From: Palaemon carinicauda
Lineage: Eukaryota; Arthropoda; Malacostraca; Decapoda; Palaemonidae
Assembly (NCBI RefSeq): GCF_036898095.1
Contig: NC_090763.1
Span: forward strand, 56,347,679-56,411,678
Direction of reading: 5' to 3'
DNA: 64,000 nucleotides
Shown: positions 1 to 11,160 of the stretch, in pieces
Layout: the number at the start of each line of letters is the position of its first letter
Numbering within the stretch: position 1 is the stretch's first letter
Notes under the pieces: generated by a model
Told to the model about the DNA's origin: nothing
Databases searched by the model: none
The model's input: only the letters and a program-made list of their open reading frames with translations
Translations under genes and position numbers: made by a program

Positions 1-268
1 CAAAAAGCCTTTTTTCTAAAAGTCCCTCTTCTAATATTAATTCTGCCTTCTTTACTTTGTAAATACACAACATACGTTTTGAACTGTTAGATGCAATAAG
101 TGCTTCTCTAGAAAAATAAAAATATGCCCATTACTACGTCCGACAAGAAGGTAATGTATTCGATTTGTTTCGTTCGTTTGTTAGCAAGGTTACACGAAAC
201 GTTATCTAAAGCACACTACATTACCGTGTACAACACATGTTTCATACACTTTAATGCTATTTCTTTTA

Positions 269-341
269 TTAGGGTACCCTGACACTTGCACGACTTTTTG
301 CCACGAATTTGTCGTGGCAAGTCGTGACATTTTGTGGCACG

Positions 342-398
<57 letters not shown>

Positions 399-685
399 TG
401 ACTTCAGAATCACAGCTGACCTATCCACATTGACACGAACTGGCACGACGAGTTCAGGCATAGTTTGCGCATTTCCCGCATGGTCCCGACGAGTTCACGA
501 ACAGTTTGCGCATAGTTCACGACCCGGTCACGAAATTTTGTCGTAACCAAAATTTTGAACATTTCAAAATTCTCGTCACGACATGCCACGATGTCATGAC
601 GGGTTTACGAACACTTCACGCCAGTTCACGACTCGAGTCGTGACAATGCGTGCCCCAAATTCGTGCAAGTGTTAGCCTGGCTTTA
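269..685. mobile_element. 411-bp MITE with TTA target-site duplication (PIF/Harbinger-like)
   Basis: The element spans 272-682 and is flanked by TTA at 269-271 and 683-685. The paralogous site in the neighbouring duplication (1986-1988) has a single TTA and no insert, so it serves as an empty site. The termini are imperfect inverted repeats: the left end reads CTGACACTTGCACGA and the reverse complement of the right end reads CTAACACTTGCACGA. The interior has no transposase and is crowded with CACGAC/GTCGTG-type motifs plus a (GA)n tract. A 3-bp TTA/TAA duplication is the habit of PIF/Harbinger elements; that family assignment is inference. Confidence 0.8.
346..395. repeat. (GA)n microsatellite inside the MITE
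   Basis: About 25 GA dinucleotides in an uninterrupted run lie within the 411-bp MITE. Two short reading frames crossing it encode only SLSL or RERE repeats and are not genes. Confidence 0.95.
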
Positions 686-1193
686 TATCTCTTGCTCTCT
701 CTTGCACTAGTAATACAAAAGCCTGTTTAAACTTACCATCGCATGTTTCATATTGTTTACATTTTCTTGACATTCTTGCTCTTAACAGTGTGTATACAAG
801 TTGTTATCTGTTGAATAAACCTCTCTTACATTCCCCTCGCCTCTCTTTTAGTACATAACAGCTACGTTGCTACAACCGATAACAAATGGTTACCTTTTTG
901 GAAATATCCCAATCTGGATATAGGACCCTTTGGAGAGGAAGAAACCTCGGAGGTTTGCGATCTCCGAACGCTCTTTTTGACTGTATACAATTGATAATAC
1001 TGATTAACATACACTTCTGAGGAATCATCAGCGGTTTTTTTTTCTGCTAAAGTTGTGCCACCTCACTTTAGGCTAGATGATAAAAGTTATCGAGAAAATT
1101 TGAAACCACAATTCATAAGCAAAATACCATTATAGAGTTTGGGAATATTTGTTGTCTATATAACCTTGTCTTAATAAAGATACATAACATAAC

Positions 1194-1231
<38 letters not shown>

Positions 1232-1233
1232 GC

Positions 1234-1307
<74 letters not shown>

Positions 1308-1335
1308 GTGTGTGTATGTGTGCGTGTAGATTAAT

Positions 1336-1366
<31 letters not shown>

Positions 1367-1368
1367 TA

Positions 1369-1443
<75 letters not shown>
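1194..1443. repeat. Compound (TA)n microsatellite block
   Basis: (TA)n runs are interrupted by GTATG/GCATG and GTGTGTATG segments and by a short TTAATTTTATTTA spacer. The block sits directly at the right end of duplication copy 1. The reading frame through it is only an IYIY peptide. Confidence 0.95.
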
Positions 1444-1448
<5 letters not shown>

Positions 1449-1716
1449 CTTTTATTTTAGTATAGGTGTTTATGCATGGTATTTATTTCTCCAATATTTG
1501 GTAACCAAATGTATTATCTACAGTGAGTTTTAATACTGTCTTTAGATACGTCTTCTTACACGGTTAGGACGAAATATCGAATCCAGAGTTGTTAACAAAT
1601 AACTTTAAATATCCACTTGTAACTAAGTTTTCTAGTTGAAATAAGAAAATAAAAAGCAGCAAACATAAAACGTTGCTTTGCTATGCGCATTTTATTAATT
1701 TTCACCACTTTGTAAT
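1444..1716. other. AT-rich spacer, no feature recognised
   Basis: This is unique AT-rich sequence between the (TA)n block and the second duplication copy. I see no supported gene, RNA or repeat in it. Confidence 0.6.
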
Positions 1717-2470
1717 ACAAAAAGCCTTTTTTCTAAAAGTCGCTCTTCTACTATAAATTCTGCCTTCTTTACTTTGTAAATACACAACAAACGTTTTGAA
1801 CTGTTACATGCAATAAGTGCTTCTCTAGAAAAATAAAAATATGCTCATTACTACGTCCGACAAGAAGGTAATGTATTCGATTTGTTTCGTTCGTTTGTTA
1901 GCAAGGTTACACGAAACGTTATCTAAAGCACACTATTTTACCGTGTAACGCACGTGTTTCATACACTGTAATGCTATTTCTTTTATTATATCTCTTGTTC
2001 TCTCCCGCACTATTAATACAAAAGGCTGTTTAAGCTTACCATAGCATGTTTTTTTTTTCCCTACCATTCTTAACTGTGTATATAAGCTTTTTACCTGTTG
2101 AATAAACCTCTCTTACATTCCCATCGCCTCTCTTTTAGAACCTAATAGCTACGTTGATAAAACCGATAACAAATGGTTACCTTTTTGGAAATATCCCAAT
2201 CTGGATATAGGATCTTTTTGAAGGGAAGAAACCTCGAAGGTTTGCAGTCTCCGAACGCTCTTTTTGACTGTATTCAATTGATAATACTGATTAACATACA
2301 CTTCTGAGGAATCATCAACTTTTTTTTATTGCTAAAGTTGTGCCACCTCACTTTACATGATAAACGTTGTCAAGAAAATTCGAAACCACAGTTCATGTTA
2401 AGAAAAATATCATTAAAGAGTTTGGGAATATTTGTTGTCTATATAACTTTGTCTTAATAAAGATCAATAA
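1717..2470 (+). repeat. Segmental duplication, copy 2 (direct)
   Basis: This is the second copy of the 1-1190 block, without the MITE. The uninterrupted site ...CTTTTATTATATCTC around 1981-1993 shows the ancestral state before MITE insertion. The homology ends near 2465 after TTGTCTTAATAAAGAT. It has no open reading frame of note. Confidence 0.9.
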
Positions 2471-2973
2471 TATATATAATACTTGTTTTAAAGGATGATT
2501 TTAACTCATCTTCCCCAATATACACCTCTCCATAATTCATTCGAATAAGATTTACATTAACCAATGTAATATGCGGACAGCGATTTTCCCTTAAAAATAG
2601 GTTTCCGTGTTTTGAACACGTCTCAATAATTGATGTACTTACTCAAGTACAAATGTAGATTTCACGGTTGAATCATTTCGACGATTCTCGAAATATCTTA
2701 TTTAGCGGGGTAACTTACATCAAAGTCTGTTACAAATATGTCCAAAATTTATTCAGGGTTTCTAAAAATCCTTGGTGGTAATATTTTTTCTGTTTGTATT
2801 TCGAGCGTCTGTATTTAAGTTACTTTGTCCAAAGTTCTAACCTAGTTCTAATTTGAAATATTCTACCCAAGTTTGTCCTGTTTGAAAATATTCTTTTTTT
2901 CAGCCCTTAACAGAAAAAGGAGCAATGGGGGAAAAGATAAATAACCTTCGTGCGTACGTATAAATATAGATAT

Positions 2974-2975
<2 letters not shown>
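2471..2975. other. AT-rich spacer, no feature recognised
   Basis: Unique sequence. I see no coding frame, repeat or RNA I can support. Confidence 0.55.
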
Positions 2976-3172
<197 letters not shown>

Positions 3173-3293
3173 CTTCTTCTATATAACATTGGAAAGGATA
3201 CGGATGTTGAATTACTTTTCGGATATAGAGGACTGCAGCCAGATAAAAAAAAAGGCAAGGGGCTAGTAACCTCATCTTTAAGGAATTATTAAG

Positions 3294-3600
3294 ATTATGG
3301 TGCCCTATTAGAAACGTCCTTGACTGGCATTCTGCCGTACTCGGGTTCGAGACTCGCTCAAGGTAGATAAGTTTTTTTGTGAGCAAGGGATGGGGGGGGG
3401 GGGGGGTTTTGAGCGAGCCTAGAAGTCTACCTGCAGTCATCAGCACCCATTGCCTGGCCCTCCCTGGTCGTAGCTTGGGTGGAGAGGGGGCTTGGGCGCT
3501 GATCATATGTATATATGGTCAGTCTCTTAGGCATTATCCTGTGAGGGCATTGTCAATGTCCCTTGCCTCTGTCATACGTAAGCGGCCTTTAAACAAAAAA
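3294..3600 (+). mobile_element. tRNA-derived SINE, copy 1
   Basis: The head resembles a tRNA promoter, with a B-box-like GGTTCGAGACTC at 3344-3355 and a degenerate A-box region at about 3301-3311. The body carries CAGTCATCAGCACCCATTGC, GAGAGGGGGCTTGGGCGCTG and ATCATATGTATATATGGTC, and the tail is CGGCCTTTAAAC followed by A residues. The same body and tail recur at 5823-6146 (minus) and 6618-6762 (plus). A 15-G run at 3392-3406 is a private change of this copy. The family is inferred from the head, body and tail architecture and the internal copy number. Confidence 0.75.
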
Positions 3601-4645
3601 TTTAATATCTTCTGGAGCCAACTCATTTAAAGGGAAATGGCCTAAGGTAATAGAAAACGAAAGAAAAGGCGTTAAGTAATAGAAGATAAAAGAAAAACCA
3701 GAAACAAAGAAATATTCGTAGATTCTTTTAAAAGCATGCTCAATCAATGAGCCTTGCTATCACCAAATTATCAGCATGAGAATAATTAATTCTTCAATTA
3801 TATTAAATCCTTTGGACATTAGGATCAAAGCAAATCGTCTATATTTTCCATAATTACCAAAATTAAAATAAATTCATATTTCAAAGACAATTTTGATCTA
3901 AGCTAAAGCCATCTCTTTAGACGCTTCCTGTATTATTTTCGTAAAAGAAGATTTTTAAAAATATTACTATCAGGAACGTTTACAAAAAAGTGTATATGCT
4001 GTTTATTGCCACTACATATAATACTTTTCAGTTCAACAAAGAAAGATATGTCCTTGGGAACATAACAGTATTACTCAACTAACACAAAGTACTTGAGATA
4101 AAATCTTTTTCTAAGGACCAAGTGTACCGTGCTCTTATTCTTTATCTCATCATAAAAAAAAAATCTTTAATGATTTACGCTACTTAGATTTACGCCATAA
4201 CCAATTGTACTTCAGCGTTTCATTCTTTCACTGTTAAAAAGTTCTTTATGGACATAATTAAATCTACGCACCAGTAACATTTGTATTAAAAAATTCATCT
4301 TTTTCCGTATTCTTTATTTACTAAGAAAATATAATTACTACGGTTGTCTAGATATGAATCGCATCAAGGAAAATTCCAAGAGGAAATGTTTTATTCAAAT
4401 ATGACGACATTAAAATCTTGATAATGAATCGATGCATATTCATGTGTGATTTCAAAAGAATATTTTATTCTTATATTAATATTAAAGCCATTTGAATATC
4501 TTTGAGGATTTTGGAAGCGTAAAAAATATATGAACTATACATATATTCATATTAATCATTCAACCGTTCTTTCTCCAATACATACATACATAATTACATA
4601 TACATATAAGCACGATGCGCGTGACCATAAATAGCTACCTACACA
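3601..4645. other. AT-rich region, no feature recognised
   Basis: Just over 1 kb of AT-rich unique sequence with only short homopolymers. No reading frame, RNA or repeat is supported. Confidence 0.55.
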
Positions 4646-4667
4646 TACATGCATGCATACATAATAC

Positions 4668-4696
4668 AGTACATATATATATACATATATGAACAT

Positions 4697-4772
<76 letters not shown>

Positions 4773-4773
4773 A
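4668..4773. repeat. (TA)n-(GT)n compound microsatellite
   Basis: Short TACATA-type segments lead into (TA)n at about 4698-4748 and then about 12 GT units. No gene is present. Confidence 0.93.
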
Positions 4774-5042
4774 TTTAAATTTTTCCAACATATATAGTAT
4801 TCATTTCTCCAATATCCTGGTTAAAATTGGATGCTCATTATCCTGATCTTAATAAAGACAACTTTCTTGTTTTCAGATTCTTACCAGTCTATGTAATCAC
4901 TACAATACAACTGCTGCTATAACATATATACACCACTTATGCCTCCCTAATTCTATAGTAATCCTACAATTTTGCCCGTAAATACATCTTCTTTTTTTGC
5001 TTTTCTTATCATCCTGATCATACATGTACACTACTGTATGTA

Positions 5043-5278
5043 TGAATGTGTACATGCAGATGAAAGAACACCCTGCCATATAAAAGCACATAAGTACGGT
5101 TTTCAATACTTAAAAGTAAATAATACTAAACAAACACTTCCATTTACGCTTATATTTACATGAATGTGTACATGCAGATGCTACAACACCCTGCCATATA
5201 AAAGTATGTAAGTACGGTTTTCAATACTTAAAAGTAAATAATACTGAACAAACGCTTCCATTTACACTTACATTTACA
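5043..5278 (+). repeat. 118-bp tandem duplication
   Basis: Two adjacent copies start at 5043 and 5161 with TGAATGTGTACATGCAGATG and share AACACCCTGCCATATAAAAG and AAGTACGGTTTTCAATACTT. They differ by about ten substitutions and have no indel. Short frames across it are not shared between the copies, so coding is not supported. Confidence 0.9.
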
Positions 5279-5822
5279 TTCACGTGCAAGATCCTCTTCA
5301 ATATCCGAGTTGCCATTATTATATATTTCCCTTTTAATTCAGTTCTGTATTCATTCTAGCGTGAGGCATATGAAAATGGTCTTGAGATCTAACAACGGGG
5401 TTGCTCAATATTACATCATTACTTCTCGAAACTCCACAATGCTCGTATCTAGGGTACTGGTAATCATCTTTGTAATCATATAAGGAGTTACCCGGGGAAT
5501 GTACGGATGAGTGATGCATAGATTAATTTGGGATTTTCGACCACTTTTTCAGTCGAGAATGAACCCAAGTTGGTGCCAGCCAACAGTAAAGTGGGGAGGA
5601 TACGATACAACAGATATGTGTGTATCATTTTTATATATACATGAGATATTGCGTGAAGCATTTTACTTTTGTATGTTTAAGTGTAAAATTTTATCAATCT
5701 AGATAATAGGAGAAAGCAAGTTACAAAGTACATATTTATAAGAAGGCACTTAGGTTTGTATACGCCCTACATAATAGACGGTGTAAACAAGAATAAAAAA
5801 GGTGGCTCTTGGATCTCAAATT
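5279..5822. other. Spacer, no feature recognised
   Basis: Moderately AT-rich unique sequence with no supported gene or repeat. Two short opposing frames at 5334-5702 show no recognisable domain. Confidence 0.5.
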
Positions 5823-6146
5823 GGTTTAAAGGTTTAAAGGTCACTCGTGAATGCCAGAGGCAAGTGACTATGACAATACCCTAGAAGCTAACCATATATA
5901 CTTATGATCAGCGCCCAAGCCCCTCTCCACCCAAGCTAGGACCAGGCAGGGCCAAGCAATGGCTGCTGATGACTCAGCAGGTAGAATTATAGGCTTCTCA
6001 AAGACCCCATGTGCCCATCATTAGCCCAAAAGGATGGTGAAGTTGCCGCAACTACAAGAAACTATCGAGTTTGAGATGGACTCGATCTCCCGTACAGCAG
6101 ATCACCAGGCATGGACGTTTCCATTCAGCTACCACAACCACTTTGG
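5823..6146 (-). mobile_element. tRNA-derived SINE, copy 2
   Basis: Read on the minus strand, this copy has a well-preserved polymerase III-type promoter: A box TAGCTGAATGG (6121-6131) and B box GATCGAGTCC (6078-6087). The body matches the 3.3-kb copy (AGGGGCTTGGGCGCTGATCA and a TATATATGGTTAGC-like segment). The tail is GACCTTTAAACCTTTAAACC. The A box fits the TRGYNNANNGG consensus, and this is the best-preserved head in the window. Confidence 0.8.
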
Positions 6147-6617
6147 GGTGAGTTAAGAAAGATGGTCTCCTGAATTTCAAACTTTTATTCGAAGAAAATT
6201 CAGAATGATACCATGAGCTAGATTTAGCGAATACTAAAAATACCTTTTGCAAGATTTTGGACGGAAACAGGGTACTGTACCAACCGTGTGTCACACGATC
6301 GTACATAGTTCATTTTGTGTATATATTATGCTTGTATCTTCACTCTTCCTTCGCACTAAAAAGAACCAGAATAAACATGTCTGTTTTTCTCATCTGTAAC
6401 GGTGTCTGTTTTTTAACATGAAATTTCTTGTTGCTTTGAACTTTTGTATACAAAGGAGCGTGTTCTATAATAAACTCACTCAGTTGCATTCATACTGTCT
6501 TTGAGTCACAACCTTCTCTCGGCCCGTCACAGTACCAATTTTTATAACATTTGATTCCATTTAATGGAAAGAAAATTTAGGACATCAAAAAATCCCTAAA
6601 GCTGATTATTCATATGA
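6147..6617. other. Spacer, no feature recognised
   Basis: Unique sequence between two SINE copies. A minus-strand frame ending in this stretch has no recognisable domain and partly overlaps SINE sequence. Confidence 0.5.
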
Positions 6618-6762
6618 AATCAGCAGCCATTGCCTGGCTCTCCTTGGTCCTAGATTGATGGAAAGGGGCTTGGACGCTGATCATATGGATATATGGTAAC
6701 TCTCTATGGCACTATCCTGTCTCTTGTCCCTGCCATTCACGAGAGACCTTTAAACCTTTAAA
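6618..6762 (+). mobile_element. tRNA-derived SINE, copy 3 (5'-truncated)
   Basis: Only the body and tail are present: ATCAGCAGCCATTGCCTGGC, GGACGCTGATCATATGGATA, and the tail GACCTTTAAACCTTTAAAA. The tRNA-like head is absent, which fits the 5' truncation usual for retroposed SINEs. Confidence 0.75.
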
Positions 6763-6899
6763 ATGAGTAAGGATATTACTTTGAAGGGATAGATATGAAG
6801 AATGTTTGTATCTATGCAAGTATTAATTCACAATAATGCATTAATCTTTCACCTGCATGGGATATAGATGACCGAAAAATAATTAATAAATCATACAAT

Positions 6900-6903
<4 letters not shown>

Positions 6904-6963
<60 letters not shown>
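6904..6963. repeat. (CT)n microsatellite
   Basis: About 30 uninterrupted CT units. Confidence 0.97.
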
Positions 6964-6966
<3 letters not shown>

Positions 6967-7198
6967 TGGGCTTTGTGGCCAAATAAAAGGAATCTTTTAC
7001 CGTAACTTCATCAGAGCCTTTTCACTGAAGTAAAAAAAAAGAATATTTGAAAATTCGTCACTAAAGGCTTATTAAAGATAAAAAAAACATATAAAACACA
7101 TTTTTCATTTCCTTGATTACTTTGAATTTCACTTATATCAACTTAATGGCTATTGTTCCACTTTCCACGCTATCCATATCATTACGATAAGGGCGGAT

Positions 7199-7321
<123 letters not shown>

Positions 7322-7514
7322 TGTAACCACAGCCATTGCCATTCTGAAAACTAGGCAACTGTTTCCCTGTAATCTTTATATTTTTTTAGTTATATCAACG
7401 ATCATCACATGAATACGGTTGTTTCCAACGTCAAAAAATCTGTTAGCTTAGTATAAGTAGCTTAAGAAGATTGGATAATGGGGAGAAAGGCAGCAGTGGT
7501 AAAAATTTAGTGTA

Positions 7515-7760
7515 AGTACTTTGAGGTGGTTCGGTCAAGTGGGAAGAAGGGAAGACAGCCAATCGGTGAAAAGTGTATATATCAGAAGTACAAAGCCGTA
7601 AAAGGGGAAGACAGAAAGTGTAGAATGGATATCGAAAAGAAAAAGATATATTGGAAAGCAAGGGCTTTGATATCTAGGAACTGGTAACAGTAGGTGCGCG
7701 AATCACGCAGCGTGTGTGGGAGGGTTAAGTGAGCTGCTCATGAGCCACGATTGATACTGA
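7515..7760 (+). pseudogene. Degenerate LINE 3' end (C-terminal tail of a non-LTR reverse transcriptase ORF)
   Basis: From 7521 the plus strand reads LRWFGQVGRREDSQSVKSV, followed after a stop by KGKTESVEW. This is the layout of the C-terminal tail that follows the reverse transcriptase domain in many non-LTR retrotransposons: LRWFGHV, then a basic linker, then RGRPK..W. In-frame stops and divergence show it is dead. The segment around 7700-7760 (GGGTTAAGTGAGCTGCTCATG) looks like the 3' end of such an element. The catalytic domain is absent, so this is a 5'-truncated copy. The clade cannot be set from this fragment. Confidence 0.65.
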
Positions 7761-8494
7761 GGAAGCTTCACAGCATACGAGCTAATCCACTACATAGCAT
7801 TTGCTGGATGAATATGACAGTAACCGTTGTATTGTAATATCTCTAGAGCAACCCGTTGTTATTGGGAAACTGCTTAATTAATGTTGAAGACAAAAGTTGC
7901 ATGTCTTAACCCTATATTCCGTATTCAAAATCAATGAATTAGAAATATTTCTCTAGTTCCAGGCAGCGACCAAGACCACTAAATTTTACTTGACCTCATG
8001 CAGACGTAGTCTGTGTTTGCTAGAAATGAGAGCGTGTTGCCGTCAGTCACGCTATTCTTACTTCGTAACCTGTTGACCATGGACCCTTCACAACCCCTCA
8101 GCCCCCTTCCCCCTCCACATACCAGTGTGAACTAGTCTGGTGCAATGAAAACTGTTGTCGTCTAAGCAATGGAACACTTACCGACGTTTAAACAAGTGCT
8201 ATTGATTCAATATGAACTTTGGACATGCCAATTTTCATTCGCTGAGTTTTAAAAATTGGAGAACATGACCTATATGTTTCCATCTATGCTTACGAATATT
8301 TATTAGTACAATAAAAATGGATATAGGTTTATGGGGGAATAAGTGTTTTTTCTGCAAAGATATTTTTATCTGTATGGATGAAGACAAAGCCTTTTCGTTT
8401 GGGATCACCGGCGTGCTTTGAATTTATATTTCAATCTGCCTCCGTCGCCAAAGTGAACAGAAAATCTATGGTGACCTCTCCACTGGGATTCTAA

Positions 8495-8495
<1 letters not shown>
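7761..8495. other. Spacer, no feature recognised
   Basis: Mixed-composition unique sequence, with a C-rich stretch near 8088-8122. No supported gene or repeat. Confidence 0.5.

Positions 8496-8580
<85 letters not shown>
8496..8580. repeat. (TA)n microsatellite
   Basis: About 42 uninterrupted TA units. Confidence 0.97.
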
Positions 8581-8583
<3 letters not shown>

Positions 8584-8814
8584 CTGAATAACTGCCTTCC
8601 ACGATTGTTTACTATCATGTATGGTTTTTCTTTGACCATCTTCCGTATGGATTATTTTCTTGGTGTTTGCTTTATATGGAAGAATCACTCACGTAAATGT
8701 TAAATGTTAATAATCACAAGGAAATATAGAAATACCAGTAATCACTATACTGTATGTTGTTTTATATATAATGTATAATACCCAATGTATATATTTGTAA
8801 ATAAAGTGTTTTTA

Positions 8815-8815
<1 letters not shown>

Positions 8816-8872
<57 letters not shown>

Positions 8873-8881
8873 CATTATTAT
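8816..8881. repeat. (TTA)n microsatellite
   Basis: About 20 TTA units with one ATCATT interruption near the right end. Confidence 0.96.
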
Positions 8882-9149
8882 ATTTAAACCCAGCAATCAA
8901 GCGGTATTTCTACACGACATCCCTCTTGTCTTTACCCATTTAGCCTTGTGACCTACTTTCTGTATTTACGGATCTAATGGAGGGAAAGAAATCAATAATT
9001 GGATTATTACCATCAAAACTTCGTAGCTCAATAATTTTTAAGGAACATACTAAAGTCTGGTACACATAGCAAACTGATTGCTTTCTTACCTTCTTATTTC
9101 TTATAGTTACATGAGTATCTTGTTTAATTATAGTCTTTTGACCCCCTAA

Positions 9150-10022
9150 TTACCTCCGCAAAGAAGTTGGAAGGAGGTTACGTTTTATCCCCTGTTTGTG
9201 TGTTTGTGTGTAGGTTTGTTGGTGAACACCTTCCTACCCACAGTTCTAATCCTAAAGTAATGAAACTTACAATGGTTGACTCTTATATAAAAAACCGGAA
9301 ATGAGTAATTTTGGAAGGTCAAGGTCACAGTTAAGCAAAATGTTCGAATTACGTAATCAACCATAAGCTTGGACATCGTTGTCACAGACTTCAAAATTGG
9401 TTCATATCTGAGTGTATGCAAATCCACGCCAATCCATATATGTTAAGGTCGAGTCCATGGTCAGGGTCAAGCGTAAGGTCAAATTCCGGTCATCAACCAT
9501 ACGGCCACAATAATAATCGTAAAGTAATGAAACTTGCAGGGATTTTAAACTGTTATGTAGAGCTGCAAATGATTAAATTTGGAGGGCCGAAGGTCAAGGT
9601 CCCGGACGAGTAAAACGTCATTATCACATAATCAGCCATAAGTTTGAACAGCCTTGTCACACAGACTTCAAACTTTGTTTGAACAGCCTTGTCACAGAGA
9701 CTTAACCCTTGGTTTGAACAGCCTTGTCACAGAGACTTCAAACTTGGTTTGAACAGCCTTGCCACAGAGACTTCAAACTTGGTTTGAACAGCCTTGTCAC
9801 AGAGACTTCAAACTTGGTTTGAACAGCCTTGTCACAGAGACTTCAAACCTGGTTTGAACAGTCTTGTCACAGAGACTTTAAATTTGTTTCATATTTGAGT
9901 GTATAAAAATCCACGCCAATTAATACAAGTTAAGGTTAAAGGTCAAGTCACGGTCGAGCAAAAGGTCGAGAAATAAGCTGCCGCGGAGGAGGTCTGTGCT
10001 CTATTGGGTGCCCCTCTAGTTT
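9150..10022 (+). mobile_element. Dispersed repeat with AGGTCA-rich body and internal tandem duplication
   Basis: The block runs from TTACCTCCGCAAAGAAGTTG to GTGCCCCTCTAGTTT. It contains two related ~260-bp halves: GTAATGAAACTTACAATGG near 9257 recurs as GTAATGAAACTTGCAGGG near 9524, and GGTTCATATCTGAGTGTATG near 9398 recurs as GTTTCATATTTGAGTGTATA near 9887. Several AGGTCAAGGTCA-like motifs are present. I recall this sequence type as a dispersed repeat of marine invertebrates, which is memory and not a search. No transposase is seen, and two short reading frames within it are not convincing. Confidence 0.6.
9642..9890 (+). repeat. 35-bp tandem repeat inside the dispersed element
   Basis: The GAACAGCCTTGTCACAGAGA core recurs with exact 35-bp spacing at 9646, 9681, 9716, 9751, 9786, 9821 and 9856, seven units in all. 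The first and last units are the most diverged (CACACAGACTTC and GTCTTGTCAC). In the other half of the element the equivalent segment (GGACATCGTTGTCACAGACT) is single copy, so this is a local expansion. Confidence 0.93.
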
Positions 10023-10995
10023 ATTCTATTGTCGTGTGTATTTGACACGTGCTTCATACCATAGAACCCTTCCTCATAATCCTCTCAATAAAGATACCTT
10101 TATATGTTCGTTACTTCATTTTGACGTTACTTTTTTCACAGTAATTGATTTATGCTGATGAAAAACATAATTAATCCGTCCTTTTCTCTTTAATTAAGCT
10201 GAAAACCGGACCCATACTCCTATGTCTTTTTCTTTTTGTTAAATTGTCAGTTTTGTATATTTTTTTTCATGTCAAGATTGAGAAATTATCAAACTAAATA
10301 AGCACACAAATAAAATACACCTACTCACATAAAACACACATCTACATAGTCATACACACATGGGGTGGCTCAAGAAACAACAACAGAATATTCACGAACA
10401 CATCCATAATACAAGTACTGCATTGTTTATAGATTTACTGGAAGAAACCTTCCACTGATTTAGCTACTTCATATATCAATACAAAAATCCCAAAGTCAAC
10501 GTACCCACCATGACGTTAAACAACAGTAAAAACTATCCTCATTCCATTGATATATCCCAAACTAACTTTATACTAACATAGTGTTCTAATTTTACCACTC
10601 AGGACTTATGCACTCGCTTCACCAACCTGACGTATTAATTTTCCACCAATTGACCAACTCCATTTAATACACCTGCGATAACTGTTCTAATCTTTCAACT
10701 GATCTTCACAATAAACACAGGTTTCATTCTTCTCGAGCCATATAACCTTGGTAAACAATTCATCACAAGGACTTAACATTTTTCTTTTATTACCATTCAA
10801 ACTCAAGGTCTCAATCCTTACATATAGAGAAAGAGAGATAAATCGATAGATAGATGTTCACAATGCTGAATACGTAAATGGCGATAAATTTTGCGCAAGT
10901 ACGGATTTGACAGAAAAAATATGCCGAAATCCCTTACTGTATCAATACATATGTACATACATTTAGACATTTACAACTAACACAAACACACGCAT
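10023..10995. other. AT-rich spacer, no feature recognised
   Basis: Unique AT-rich DNA with short ACACA clusters near 10,300-10,370. No gene or RNA is supported. Confidence 0.5.

Positions 10996-11160
<165 letters not shown>

Larger units (their letters stand above)
1..1190 (+). repeat. Segmental duplication, copy 1 (direct)
   Basis: This block matches 1717-2470 in the same orientation. Shared landmarks are AAGCCTTTTTTCTAAAAGTC at the left, the TACTACGTCCGACAAGAAGG stretch, CAAATGGTTACCTTTTTGG, and the right end TTGTCTTAATAAAGAT. Point differences are scattered, so the duplication is not very recent. Copy 1 is cut by the window start and differs mainly by a 411-bp MITE at 272-682 that copy 2 lacks. 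I see no coding content in it. Confidence 0.9.

Noticed and set aside
1226..1465. IYIY, SLSL and RERE peptides at microsatellites here and elsewhere
   Set aside because: Direct translations of (TA)n, (CT)n and (GA)n tracts.
3294..3360. Functional tRNA gene at the SINE heads (also 6,070-6,140)
   Set aside because: Only A-box and B-box similarity is present. I could not fold a cloverleaf, and the sequence continues into the SINE body and tail.
9642..9890. Common origin of the 35-bp repeat here and the 35/36-bp satellite
   Set aside because: The period is similar but the sequences share no motif.
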